Assembly: GCA_029857655.1 (NCBI GenBank)
Contig: JAOUGR010000039.1
Span: 1-10,926, forward strand
Length of the DNA: 10,926 nt
DNA from: Gammaproteobacteria bacterium
GTDB lineage: Bacteria; Pseudomonadota; Gammaproteobacteria; Steroidobacterales; Steroidobacteraceae
Reading direction: 5' to 3'
Below, one piece after another: positions 1 through 6,809 of this stretch; position 1 is the stretch's first letter; each line of letters begins with the position of its first letter. A program made the position numbers and the translations under genes. Under the pieces are notes generated by a model. The model saw nothing but the letters and a program-made list of their open reading frames with translations. It made no database searches and was not told the origin of the DNA.

Positions 1-534
1 CCCGAACTTCTTCGGGATGATCATCGCCCAGAAGCCTTTCTTCTTGATGAAGTCGAAGACTTCGGGCGGCAGGTCGGCGCGACGGTGGGTGATGTCCCAG
101 TCGTCGATCATCCGGCAGAGATCTTCACAGGGCCCGTCGATGAACGCCTGTTCCTCGGCCGTCAGCACCGGCGCCTTGGCGGAGAGAAGCTTGTTCCAGT
201 CGGGACCGCCGGTGAACAGCTCGCCGTCCCACCAGACGGTGCCGGCCTCGAGCGCCTCCCGCTCGGTCGTGGACATCGACGGCAACATGCGCTTGTACAC
301 GCGCAGGAACCGACGGGAGATCAGCGAGCGCCGCAGCGGGAGGACATTCAGTAGCAGCTGCGGTGTGAACAGCACCCACAGCACCGCTTTCCACCAGAGC
401 GGCCCGGCGCCTAACAGCGTATAGCCTGCGAGCAGCACGCCGAGCACGATGGTCGCCTTCGCGAAACTCGCGCGCTGGTAGGCGAGCCACAAGACCAGGC
501 TGACGAACAGCAGCAACCAGAGGGCTGACACCAT
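1..534 (-). CDS. fadE: Acyl-CoA dehydrogenase FadE, N-terminal 178 residues (cut by window edge)
   Basis: FadE catalyses the first, FAD-dependent step of fatty-acid beta-oxidation, converting acyl-CoA to trans-2-enoyl-CoA. The 178 residues present resemble E. coli FadE as I recall it along their whole length: two N-terminal hydrophobic segments (about residues 3-19 and 28-58), then the landmarks MLPSMSTTEREALEAGT, WWDGELF, LTAEEQAFIDGP, ADLPPEV and AMIIPKKFG. This is the membrane-anchored gammaproteobacterial type, not the short soluble acyl-CoA dehydrogenase. The catalytic domain lies outside the window. The start is ATG at 534, with AAAGGAGG at 538-545 about 4 nt upstream; GTG at 537 and at 531 are in-frame alternatives. 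It lies 53 bp downstream of the SGNH gene on the same strand, but its own strong ribosome binding site and unrelated function suggest separate control. Confidence 0.93.
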   Translation of the reverse strand, partial: MVSALWLLLFVSLVLWLAYQRASFAKATIVLGVLLAGYTLLGAGPLWWKAVLWVLFTPQLLLNVLPLRRSLISRRFLRVYKRMLPSMSTTEREALEAGTVWWDGELFTGGPDWNKLLSAKAPVLTAEEQAFIDGPCEDLCRMIDDWDITHRRADLPPEVFDFIKKKGFWAMIIPKKFG

Positions 535-537
535 CAC

Positions 538-545
538 GCCTCCTT
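538..545 (-). promoter_or_regulatory. Strong Shine-Dalgarno site of fadE
   Basis: Read on the minus strand this is AAAGGAGG, followed by 4 nt and then ATG at 534. It fixes translation to the ATG at 534 or the GTG one codon later at 531, and it contrasts with several genes in this window that have no recognisable Shine-Dalgarno. Confidence 0.75.
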
Positions 546-552
546 TATACAA

Positions 553-578
553 CGATTAGGATGCGATGCGCGATTAGG
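553..578. repeat. Direct repeat CGATTAGG x2 upstream of fadE
   Basis: The octamer CGATTAGG occurs at 553-560 and again at 571-578, an 18-bp period, in the 53-bp gap between the SGNH gene and fadE. The second copy overlaps a short imperfect palindrome, TAGGG-6 nt-CCCTA (575-590), which contains the SGNH stop codon. Paired direct repeats just upstream of a regulated catabolic gene could be a regulator site. They do not match the FadR or PsrA consensus sites as I know them. Function is not established. Confidence 0.3.
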
Positions 579-587
579 GCATGCACC

Positions 588-1784
588 CTAGGCGGGCCCC
601 AGGGCCGCATACAGCTGTTCCAGCTGGCGCGACTGGGTCCGCAGGCGCATTTCGGCGTCCGCGACCGGCAGCAGATCCACTCCGAATTCCCGGCTGATCC
701 GGGGCGGCGTGCCGGCGGGAAACGGTTTCCCGAACATGCTGGCGATCATCAGCAGCCCGATGGACGGTCGCGGGTGTCCGTCGGGCCGGAAATACTCGCT
801 GAAGCGTCCGCCACGCTCGAGGCCATCGAGCGTTACGCCATTGACATAGTTGAAGTCGAACAAGTGGAGTCGCGCCCGGCAGCCCGACACGTGCTTTCGC
901 ATCAGGCCGAGCCCGTACAGCTTCGCGGCCAGGCCGCGATTGCGCTTCTCCACGAGGATCAGGCTCGGCGTGAAATAACCGTAGACCTCGATGTCAAGGC
1001 GGCACAATGCGGCCAGCGTGCGCTCGAAGTCCTCCGCGCCGGGCGGCGCGGGCAGCTCCGACAGCGGCGGCTCTGCATCTGACGGGAGCGCAGGAACGAT
1101 TCGAGGCAGCAGGCGGCGCAGCTTTTCGATGTCGGCTTCATGCCCGTCATAGTCGAAGCGCTGGTACGACTCTAAGTATTCTGCAGGATCTGCACCGGCA
1201 TCGCGCGCGCGGGTCGCGCGCAGCACGTCGATGCTGTTGCCCAATGCAGCCCCCGACAGCGCGATCATGAATTCGCGGCGCAGCCGGAGCCAGCGCGTGG
1301 GGTGACCATCGGAATCCTGGTCGAGCAGCGTTTCGTCGAATCCCTGTTTCCTGCGCACGGCAGTGCCGGGCCTCAGGAAGGTGTCGAGATTCAGAATGAC
1401 AGCGTCGAGATGCGGAGCGTCGAGCGACGACTCGACGAATCGTCGCGCCTCATAAGGCGTTGCAGCGGAAACAGCATGATTGAACCAGCGCTGTCCGGTC
1501 AGTCCGCCGGCAGTCTGCGGATCGAATGCATCGCGCGCCCACGAAGCGCCGAACACTGCTACCTGCGGGTCCAGGCGGTCGAACAGGATCGGCTTGAATT
1601 CGCGGGACCAGCCGCTCAGCAGCTGCACGATGGTCTGGTTCTGCGGAAGCAGCATCATTCGCCATACCATGTGGTTGAACGCGCCAATCAGCATCGCAAC
1701 CGACACCACGATCAGCATGAAGGCGAGCAGAAACCGGTGGCCCGGAATTACTTGCGACGACTTGACTGGGATCGATGACTTCAT
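588..1784 (-). CDS. SGNH-hydrolase-like membrane-anchored partner of the MBOAT acyltransferase
   Basis: A 398-residue protein with one N-terminal membrane anchor (about residues 17-36) and the rest probably periplasmic. After the anchor comes FGASWARDAF (78-87), which fits the block-I nucleophile motif of MBOAT-associated SGNH proteins, with Ser81 as candidate nucleophile. NLDTF follows at 132-136, and YFRPDGHP near 331-338 supplies candidate Asp335 and His337. Known pairs of this kind (AlgI with AlgJ/AlgX, DltB/DltD, PatA/PatB) pass acyl groups from the membrane enzyme to an extracytoplasmic acceptor. The start lies 11 bp after the MBOAT stop and has no clear ribosome binding site, which fits translational coupling. 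Oddity: the C-terminal pair is spaced D-x-H rather than the usual D-x-x-H, so catalytic competence is uncertain. The acceptor is unknown and no symbol is assigned. Confidence 0.75.
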   Translation of the reverse strand: MKSSIPVKSSQVIPGHRFLLAFMLIVVSVAMLIGAFNHMVWRMMLLPQNQTIVQLLSGWSREFKPILFDRLDPQVAVFGASWARDAFDPQTAGGLTGQRWFNHAVSAATPYEARRFVESSLDAPHLDAVILNLDTFLRPGTAVRRKQGFDETLLDQDSDGHPTRWLRLRREFMIALSGAALGNSIDVLRATRARDAGADPAEYLESYQRFDYDGHEADIEKLRRLLPRIVPALPSDAEPPLSELPAPPGAEDFERTLAALCRLDIEVYGYFTPSLILVEKRNRGLAAKLYGLGLMRKHVSGCRARLHLFDFNYVNGVTLDGLERGGRFSEYFRPDGHPRPSIGLLMIASMFGKPFPAGTPPRISREFGVDLLPVADAEMRLRTQSRQLEQLYAALGPA

Positions 1785-1795
1785 CAGTGCGTGGC

Positions 1796-3307
1796 TCAGA
1801 ACTGGAAGTAGATGAACGGACTCAGGTCCGACATCGCATACCAGGCCGACAGGAATATCAGCGCTGAGCCCACCGCCCAGCCGGTGGTCTGCCGGAACGA
1901 AAAGCGGCGCTCGAGCAGGTTCGAGTCACCGGGCGACCCGTAGTCCTCTATGTGTAAGATGGCGCCCGACCCCCTGAAAAGCTGCATCGTGTTCGGCAGG
2001 CACCAGACGATCAGGAAATACGGCAGCAGCCTGGGCAGCATGTCGTCGGTAATCCAGGCCAGGCCGGATCCATCCGACAGGCCGAGCATTGCGCCGGTTA
2101 TCCTGATCGCCGTGTCGAAATCGGGCGCGCGGAAGAACACCCAGGCGAATGACACGGCTACGAAAGTCAGCAACACGCTGGCTGCGTGCACAACGGGTGC
2201 CAGGACTGGCGATGCACGCAGCTTGTCGCGCAGCGCCGCGGCGTAAGCTCCGACGAAGTGGATCCAGAGATGATTGAGCGACAGGAACAGGCCGTGCAGC
2301 AGTCCCCAGATAACGAAGTTCCATCCTGCGCCGTGCCACAGCCCGCCGATGGCCATGGTTCCGAGCAGCGCGGCGACCGTCCGCGCGAGCCCGTGCCGGC
2401 TGCCGCCCATCGGTATGTACAGCAGGCGCTGGAGCATGCGGGACAGCGTCACGTGCCAGCGGCGCCAGAACTCGCGGATGCTGGCGGCCTTGTAGGGCGA
2501 GAAAAAATTCAGTGGCAGGCGGATGCCGAAGATGTAAGCGAGGCCGATCGCCATGTCGGAGTAGGCGGAGAAATCGAAGTAGATCTGGAATCCGTAGCCA
2601 AAGGCGGCCGCCCAGCCGTCAAGCATCCCGAGCGAATCGCCCTGCTGCGCGACGGCGTAGATCGCGTCCACGTGGCGCGAAAACGGGTCGATCAGCACCG
2701 TCTTCTTGAACAGACCGGCCGCGAACAGAGCAGCTCCCGCCGCAACCTTGCGGGGTTCCGGGAACCAGCGCCGGATCGCGGCAAGTTGCGGAAGCAGCTC
2801 GTGCTGCGACAGGATCGGTCCGGCGATCTGGTGCGGAAAAAATGCGATCAGGAACACGTGATCCCAGAAGCGCAGCTTCGTGAGGCGGCCATGGCCCGTG
2901 TCCACGAGCAGGCCAATCTGCTGAAATGTCCAGAAGGACAGGCCGATCGGCAGGACGATCTCCGGCACCCGCAGGTCCGTGGCGGCCACGATGTTCAGCG
3001 ACTCGATGAGGAAGGCGAAATACTTGAAATAGGCGAGCAGACCGATATTGAACGTGATGCCCGACACCAGCAGCATCGTGTGCAGCCTGGGATTCCTGGT
3101 CGCAAGCATCCCCCGCACCGCGGCAAATGTACCGACGATCGAGGCGGCCAGCAGCAGCAGGTAGACCGGCGACCAGTATGCGTAGAAAAGCAGCGACGCA
3201 AGGATGATCCAGGCCATTCCTGCGCGCGGATGGAACCTGCTCAGCAACCAGAAGAAGCCGACCACGGCGGCAAGGAAGGCGATGAACGCGTGCGACGCGA
3301 ATACCAT
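1796..3307 (-). CDS. MBOAT family membrane O-acyltransferase (AlgI/DltB/PatA-like)
   Basis: A 503-residue polytopic membrane protein, a normal length for the family. Landmarks in order: FKYFAFL (94-100); LPIGLSFWTFQ (119-129); HQIAGPI (159-165); QIYFDFSAYSDMAIG (241-255); EFWRRWHVTLS (279-289); GGLWHGAGWNFVIWG (321-335) with His325 as the expected catalytic histidine; and the terminal SPFIYFQF typical of AlgI-like proteins. It should move an acyl group, usually acetyl, across the inner membrane to an extracytoplasmic acceptor, handing over to the SGNH partner encoded 11 bp downstream. No alginate, peptidoglycan or teichoic-acid genes are adjacent, so the acceptor cannot be named. The ATG at 3307 has no Shine-Dalgarno, but TACACT lies 8 nt upstream of it. 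Confidence 0.93.
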   Translation of the reverse strand: MVFASHAFIAFLAAVVGFFWLLSRFHPRAGMAWIILASLLFYAYWSPVYLLLLAASIVGTFAAVRGMLATRNPRLHTMLLVSGITFNIGLLAYFKYFAFLIESLNIVAATDLRVPEIVLPIGLSFWTFQQIGLLVDTGHGRLTKLRFWDHVFLIAFFPHQIAGPILSQHELLPQLAAIRRWFPEPRKVAAGAALFAAGLFKKTVLIDPFSRHVDAIYAVAQQGDSLGMLDGWAAAFGYGFQIYFDFSAYSDMAIGLAYIFGIRLPLNFFSPYKAASIREFWRRWHVTLSRMLQRLLYIPMGGSRHGLARTVAALLGTMAIGGLWHGAGWNFVIWGLLHGLFLSLNHLWIHFVGAYAAALRDKLRASPVLAPVVHAASVLLTFVAVSFAWVFFRAPDFDTAIRITGAMLGLSDGSGLAWITDDMLPRLLPYFLIVWCLPNTMQLFRGSGAILHIEDYGSPGDSNLLERRFSFRQTTGWAVGSALIFLSAWYAMSDLSPFIYFQF

Positions 3308-3315
3308 GCGCGGAC

Positions 3316-3321
3316 AGTGTA
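3316..3321 (-). promoter_or_regulatory. Putative -10 box 8 nt upstream of the MBOAT start
   Basis: On the minus strand TACACT matches four of six positions of TATAAT. It is separated from ATG (3307) by exactly 8 nt with no Shine-Dalgarno in between. Transcription would begin at or within about 2 nt of the start codon, giving a leaderless or near-leaderless mRNA. I see no convincing -35 hexamer; the region where it would lie is occupied by the preceding terminator hairpin. Confidence 0.4.
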
Positions 3322-3331
3322 TGGCATCCGG

Positions 3332-3361
3332 ATAAGAGAAAGCCGGCGCGATCGCCGGCTT
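3332..3361 (-). terminator. Rho-independent terminator of the small exported protein gene
   Basis: A perfect 8-bp stem, AAGCCGGC (3340-3347) and GCCGGCTT (3354-3361), encloses a 6-nt loop. Read on the minus strand it is followed by a U-rich stretch (TTTCTCTT, running into 3334). It lies 27 bp beyond the end of the gene at 3388-3849 and just upstream of the MBOAT gene, so it should insulate the acyltransferase cassette from that gene. Confidence 0.72.
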
Positions 3362-3387
3362 CCGTGCTCATCGGCTGAATTACCGGC

Positions 3388-3849
3388 TTATGAGGCAGGT
3401 CTCAGCATCACTTCGCGAACGTAGGCAGTGCCGAGATACTTGCGCATCTCCAGACGCGGACTTGCCATTTCACGCTGCTTGTCGTCATCGGGCGTCGCCC
3501 AATGCTTGGCTGAAATCGCCTCGAACTTGTCGTCGTCGCCCTTGTTGTAGTCGAGTGCCTTTCCGTAGCTCGAATACAGCGTGCAGAACAGAACGTCGTA
3601 GTCGTTCGGATCACGCGGTGCCTGCACGAAGGTCTTGAAATCGACGATCAGGCCCTGCTTCTTGGCTTCGGCATTGATCGGCTCCGAGTGGGCACGGATC
3701 CACTTCATGTAGGTATCGAACATGCCGGGAGCGGTCCGGTACGAACTGCATTCCCAGACCGGGCCCTCGATCCAGTGTTCCTGGGCCTGTGAGAGTGCCG
3801 GCGTCAATAGCGCGCAGGCAGCCAGAAGGCTGAATATCCTCGACTTCAT
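3388..3849 (-). CDS. Small exported protein of unknown function
   Basis: A 153-residue protein that I do not recognise with confidence. Residues 1-22 form a Sec signal peptide (MKSR, then a hydrophobic core, with cleavage probably after Ser-Gln-Ala). LAAC at 9-12 looks like a lipobox but is unusually close to the N-terminus, so ordinary secretion is favoured. The mature part of about 130 residues is charged and soluble, with two cysteines (in WECSSY and LFCTLY) that could form a disulfide in the periplasm. The pattern of a short strand, a helix (MFDTYMKWIRAH), a strand (LIVDFKTF) and a terminal VREVMLRP strand is loosely like ferredoxin-fold dimeric alpha/beta-barrel (NIPSNAP or EthD-like) proteins; this is inference only. 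It is monocistronic, with its own consensus -10 box, an AAGGGG ribosome binding site 6 nt before ATG, and a terminator. Confidence 0.8.
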   Translation of the reverse strand: MKSRIFSLLAACALLTPALSQAQEHWIEGPVWECSSYRTAPGMFDTYMKWIRAHSEPINAEAKKQGLIVDFKTFVQAPRDPNDYDVLFCTLYSSYGKALDYNKGDDDKFEAISAKHWATPDDDKQREMASPRLEMRKYLGTAYVREVMLRPAS

Positions 3850-3854
3850 AAGTA

Positions 3855-3860
3855 ACCCCT
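3855..3860 (-). promoter_or_regulatory. Ribosome binding site of the small exported protein
   Basis: On the minus strand AAGGGG stands 5-6 nt before ATG at 3849, which supports this start and the intact signal peptide that follows it. Confidence 0.6.
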
Positions 3861-3870
3861 TCAGTCAGCG

Positions 3871-3898
3871 ATTATAGTGGTCTGCGACTAGCGCAGAC
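3871..3898 (-). promoter_or_regulatory. Promoter with consensus -10 box and overlapping palindromic operator candidate
   Basis: On the minus strand a perfect TATAAT occupies 3876-3871, putting the expected transcription start near 3864, a 5' leader of about 15 nt. Immediately upstream, where the -35 hexamer should be, is a perfect inverted repeat: GTCTGCG (3880-3886), a 5-nt centre, CGCAGAC (3892-3898). No TTGACA-like -35 is visible. A palindrome replacing the -35 region fits a regulator-dependent promoter. The hairpin could instead help end transcription of the hydrolase gene, whose stop is at 3920, but no U-tract follows it. Confidence 0.55.
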
Positions 3899-3919
3899 GT
3901 GGCGTTCATCATACGCGAA

Positions 3920-5791
3920 TTACCACGCGATTCCGTAATCCTCGCCGTGATTGCTCGATGCGCCCCACAGAGTGCCGTGCTCCTGATCGAACTGAATCGC
4001 ATTGATCGGGCCCGACGTGCGCGAGCCGTACTCGAGCGTGTAGCCGCGCGCGCGCAATTCACGCCGCACCCAGTCCGGAATCGAATTGTTGAGCAGCAGG
4101 CGTCCCGGAAAAATTTCGTGCTGGTCGAATGAATCGTGCATCTGGTAGCTGATGAAATTCGGCGCTTCGGCCGCCTGCTGCGGCGTCATGCCGAACTCGG
4201 CGACATTCAGGAAGAACTGCAGCAGGTTCTGGTCCTGCGTGTCGCCGCCCTGCACAGCGAATGCCATCCACGGCTTGCCGTCCCTGAAAGCGAGCGACGG
4301 CGTGAGCGTCGCACGCGGCCGCTTGCCGGGCTCGGGCAGGTTGAACGGATTCTCCGCTGCATCCAGCACGAAGGACTGCATGCGCTGGCTGAGGCCGATG
4401 CCTGTGTGGCCGGCGATGACGGCCGGCAGCCAGCCGCCGCTCGGCGTCATCGCGACGATCCAGCCTTCCTTGTCGGCGGACACGACCGAAGTCGTGCCGC
4501 GATAAAAGGAGCCCGTATCAGGGTCGGTCGCGGCCGCGTAGCTGGTGGCACCAAAGTCTTTCGCGGCGGCCGCCGGCTGCGATGGCGCTTTGATATAGGG
4601 ATTGATCTCGCCCTGATACGGATAGGGGTCGCCCGGACCGACGGCCGGGTCATTGGCATCGGCATTCACGAGCGCAGCGCGCGCCTTTGCGTAATCCGTG
4701 GACAGCAGTCCCTTGATCGGCTCATCAGGCGGAAAATACGGATCGCCGTAGTAGAAGTCGCGATCGGCGAAAGCGAGATTCATCGCCTGGTAGACGGTGT
4801 GGATATAGTGCGTGCTGTTGTAGCCCATCGCATTGAGATCGAAATTCTCGAGGATGTTGAGGGTCTGCAGCATCACCGGGCCCTGCACCCAGCGGTCGAG
4901 CTTGTAGACGTCGATGCCGCGATAATTCGCGTGCACCGGTTCCTCGAATTCGACGCGCCAGTTGGCGAGGTCCTTCTTCGTGATCAAACCGCCCTGCTCC
5001 TGCACGCTGCGCACGAACTCGTCCGTGATGTCGCCGCGGTAGAAGCGCTCATATGCGGCCATGATCGCCTCCTTGCGCGACTTGCCACCGGCCAGCGCCT
5101 TCGTCTCGGCTTCAACCAGCTTGCGCAGCGTCGCCGCAAGATCCGGCTGCCGGAACATCTCGCCGGCCTGCGGCGCTTCGCGCGCGGAGCCCAGGTGCGG
5201 CAGCATCACGGCCTTCGCGTAGGGCCACTGCTTGATCTTCTCTTTCTCGGTCTCGATGCGGTTGGCGGTCTCCGCTTCGATCGGGTATCCGTCGGCGAGC
5301 GTGATCGCGGGCGCAAGCACTTCGGCGAGCGACAGGCGGCCATATTCGGCGAGCATTGTCAGCAGGGCTCCGGGTGTCCCGGGCGTCACCGCGGCGAGCG
5401 GCCCCTGCTCGGGGGGATAGCGGAGTCCTTTCTTGCGGTAGAAATCGACCGTTGCGCCGGTGGGCGCCATGCCCAGTCCGTTGATGGCGATGATGCGACC
5501 GGTCTCCGGATTGTAGATCAGCGCCTGCGTCTCACCGCCCCAGGACAGCGTGTCCCACATGGTCGCGGTCGCGGCGAGCATTGCGCAGGCGGAGTCCACG
5601 GCGTTACCACCGCGTTCGAATATGCTGGCCCCCGCGGTCGCGGCCAGCGGCTTGCCGGTGATCGCCATCCAGTGGGATCCGTGCAAGGGCGGTTTCTGAG
5701 TTTTCTCCTGCGCGGTTGCGCTGCCTTGCAGCAGGCCCAGCGCCAGCAGGACCGACGCCGCGGTCGATACGGCGCGCCTCAGATGGAACAT
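3920..5791 (-). CDS. Exported gamma-glutamyltransferase-family Ntn hydrolase, atypical substrate site
   Basis: A 623-residue precursor of the autoprocessing GGT family (PF01019). The start is ATG at 5791, supported by GAGGTGA 5 nt upstream and by the signal peptide that follows (about residues 1-27, Ala-Thr-Ala cleavage). An upstream in-frame ATG at 5884 lies inside malate dehydrogenase and is rejected. Family landmarks: GGNAVDSA (61-68), a TPGTPGALL block, GTTSVVSADKEG (432-443), where Thr434 aligns with the self-cleaving nucleophile, and KRPRATLTPS (490-499). Cleavage before Thr434 would give large and small subunits in the periplasm. However, the Arg that binds the glutamyl alpha-carboxylate in true GGT is not conserved (LGMAP at 106-110 where RxxAP is expected), and the E. 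coli Asp433/Ser462/Ser463 positions read Ser, Ala and Thr. It is therefore probably a related amidase or acylase with another substrate. It is coupled to the upstream malate dehydrogenase gene. Confidence 0.88.
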   Translation of the reverse strand: MFHLRRAVSTAASVLLALGLLQGSATAQEKTQKPPLHGSHWMAITGKPLAATAGASIFERGGNAVDSACAMLAATATMWDTLSWGGETQALIYNPETGRIIAINGLGMAPTGATVDFYRKKGLRYPPEQGPLAAVTPGTPGALLTMLAEYGRLSLAEVLAPAITLADGYPIEAETANRIETEKEKIKQWPYAKAVMLPHLGSAREAPQAGEMFRQPDLAATLRKLVEAETKALAGGKSRKEAIMAAYERFYRGDITDEFVRSVQEQGGLITKKDLANWRVEFEEPVHANYRGIDVYKLDRWVQGPVMLQTLNILENFDLNAMGYNSTHYIHTVYQAMNLAFADRDFYYGDPYFPPDEPIKGLLSTDYAKARAALVNADANDPAVGPGDPYPYQGEINPYIKAPSQPAAAAKDFGATSYAAATDPDTGSFYRGTTSVVSADKEGWIVAMTPSGGWLPAVIAGHTGIGLSQRMQSFVLDAAENPFNLPEPGKRPRATLTPSLAFRDGKPWMAFAVQGGDTQDQNLLQFFLNVAEFGMTPQQAAEAPNFISYQMHDSFDQHEIFPGRLLLNNSIPDWVRRELRARGYTLEYGSRTSGPINAIQFDQEHGTLWGASSNHGEDYGIAW

Positions 5792-5795
5792 CGCG

Positions 5796-5802
5796 TCACC
5801 TC
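5796..5802 (-). promoter_or_regulatory. Ribosome binding site of the GGT-family gene overlapping the mdh stop codon
   Basis: On the minus strand GAGGTGA contains both the Shine-Dalgarno GAGGTG and the malate dehydrogenase stop TGA. ATG of the hydrolase follows after a 4-nt gap at 5791. The arrangement implies translational coupling and identifies 5791, not the in-frame ATG at 5884, as the start. Confidence 0.75.
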
Positions 5803-6782
5803 GCAGAGAGCAGGTCCTGCACGCCTTCGCGTTCCTCGAGCAGTTCCTTGTGCGTCGCATCCATGCGGCTGCGGCTGAATTCATCGACCGCGAGTCCCTG
5901 CACGATCGCGTAGCGGCCGGCCTTGCAGGTCACCGGGTACGAATACATGACACCTTCCGGGATGCCATAGCTGCCATCGGCGGCAATCGCCATGCTAACC
6001 CAGTCGCCTGCGCGCGTGCCGAGCGACCAGTCGCGCATGTGGTCGATGGCGGCCGACGCCGCGGAAGCCGCCGACGATGCGCCGCGCGCCTTGATGATCG
6101 CTGCACCGCGCTGCTGGATGATCGGGATGAACTGCTCGCGGTACCACTGCTGGTCCACCAGCGCGCGCGCGGGCTTGCCGGTCACCGTGCAGTGGCCGAT
6201 GTCCGGGTACTGGGTTGCGCTGTGATTGCCCCAAACGATCATGCGGCGGATCGCGGTCGTGTGCGTGCCGGTCTTTTCGGCGAGTTGCGCAAGCGCGCGG
6301 TTGTGATCGAGTCGCATCATCGCGGTGAAGTTCTGCCGCTCGATGTCGGGGGCATTGGATGCGGCGATCAGGGCATTGGTGTTGGCGGGATTGCCGACCA
6401 CCAGCACGTGCACCCCGCGGCTCGCGGCCTCATTGATCGCCTTGCCCTGCGCCGAAAAGATCTGCGCATTCGCGAGCAGCAGGTCCTTGCGTTCCATGCC
6501 CGGCCCGCGTGGCCGCGCGCCGACCAGCAGTGCGTAGTCGCAGTCGCGGAATGCGACAATGGCGTCGTCCGTTGCCACCAGACGATTCAGTGTCGGGAAG
6601 GCGCAGTCCGACAATTCCATGACGACACCGCCAAGCGCAGGCAGGGCGGGCGTGATCTCCAGCAACTGCAAATTGACCGGCTGGTCCTCGCCAAGCATCT
6701 GGCCTGAAGCCACGCGAAATGCGAGCGCATAACCGATGTGGCCGGCGGCTCCGGTGATGGTGACGGTAACGGGCTTTTTCAT
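5796..6782 (-). CDS. mdh: NAD-dependent malate dehydrogenase (cytosolic type)
   Basis: A 328-residue cytoplasmic enzyme interconverting malate and oxaloacetate in the TCA cycle. It has the full length and motifs of the bacterial type related to eukaryotic cytosolic MDH: the Rossmann glycine loop [11 protein letters not shown] (10-20); LLEI after beta-2, where the acidic residue implies NAD rather than NADP preference; [13 protein letters not shown] (88-100) with the mobile-loop arginines Arg92 and Arg98; [16 protein letters not shown] (158-163) with catalytic Asp159 and substrate-binding Arg162; WGNHS (184-188) with catalytic His187; [13 protein letters not shown]; and [13 protein letters not shown]. 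The ATG at 6782 follows GGAG by 6 nt. It starts 27 bp after the methyltransferase stop, and its own stop TGA (5796-5798) is embedded in the ribosome binding site of the following hydrolase gene. Confidence 0.96.
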   Translation of the reverse strand: MKKPVTVTITGAAGHIGYALAFRVASGQMLGEDQPVNLQLLEITPALPALGGVVMELSDCAFPTLNRLVATDDAIVAFRDCDYALLVGARPRGPGMERKDLLLANAQIFSAQGKAINEAASRGVHVLVVGNPANTNALIAASNAPDIERQNFTAMMRLDHNRALAQLAEKTGTHTTAIRRMIVWGNHSATQYPDIGHCTVTGKPARALVDQQWYREQFIPIIQQRGAAIIKARGASSAASAASAAIDHMRDWSLGTRAGDWVSMAIAADGSYGIPEGVMYSYPVTCKAGRYAIVQGLAVDEFSRSRMDATHKELLEEREGVQDLLSAR

Positions 6783-6809
6783 TCAGGACTCCAGGCGTGC
6801 GCGCTCAAG

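Noticed and set aside
544..549. TATAAA read as a -10 box for fadE
   Set aside because: It overlaps the Shine-Dalgarno AAAGGAGG and has no -35 at a sensible distance, so it is better explained as the A-rich edge of the ribosome binding site.
2186..3424. A 412-codon plus-strand open frame opposite the MBOAT gene
   Set aside because: Highly charged, Gln/Arg-rich, no domain, and it crosses the terminator and an intergenic region. It is a shadow of the MBOAT gene.
3814..3825. Lipobox-like LAAC in the signal peptide of the small exported protein
   Set aside because: The cysteine is at residue 12, leaving too short a hydrophobic core for a typical lipoprotein signal, and a good signal peptidase I site follows about ten residues later.
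4136..5878. A 580-codon plus-strand open frame opposite the GGT-family gene
   Set aside because: It mirrors the real gene exactly, has Arg/His/Gly-rich composition with no recognisable domain, and arises from scarce stop codons in GC-rich DNA. The minus-strand gene has family motifs, a signal peptide and a ribosome binding site.
5792..5884. A 31-residue upstream extension of the GGT-family protein
   Set aside because: It lies wholly within the mdh coding region, would bury the signal peptide, and the ribosome binding site is placed for ATG 5791.
6066..6100. Ala/Ser-rich repeat-like stretch within mdh
   Set aside because: It encodes the [13 protein letters not shown] segment that is a normal conserved part of this malate dehydrogenase type.
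5850..6707. A 285-codon plus-strand open frame opposite mdh
   Set aside because: Compositionally abnormal and entirely inside an unmistakable malate dehydrogenase gene.
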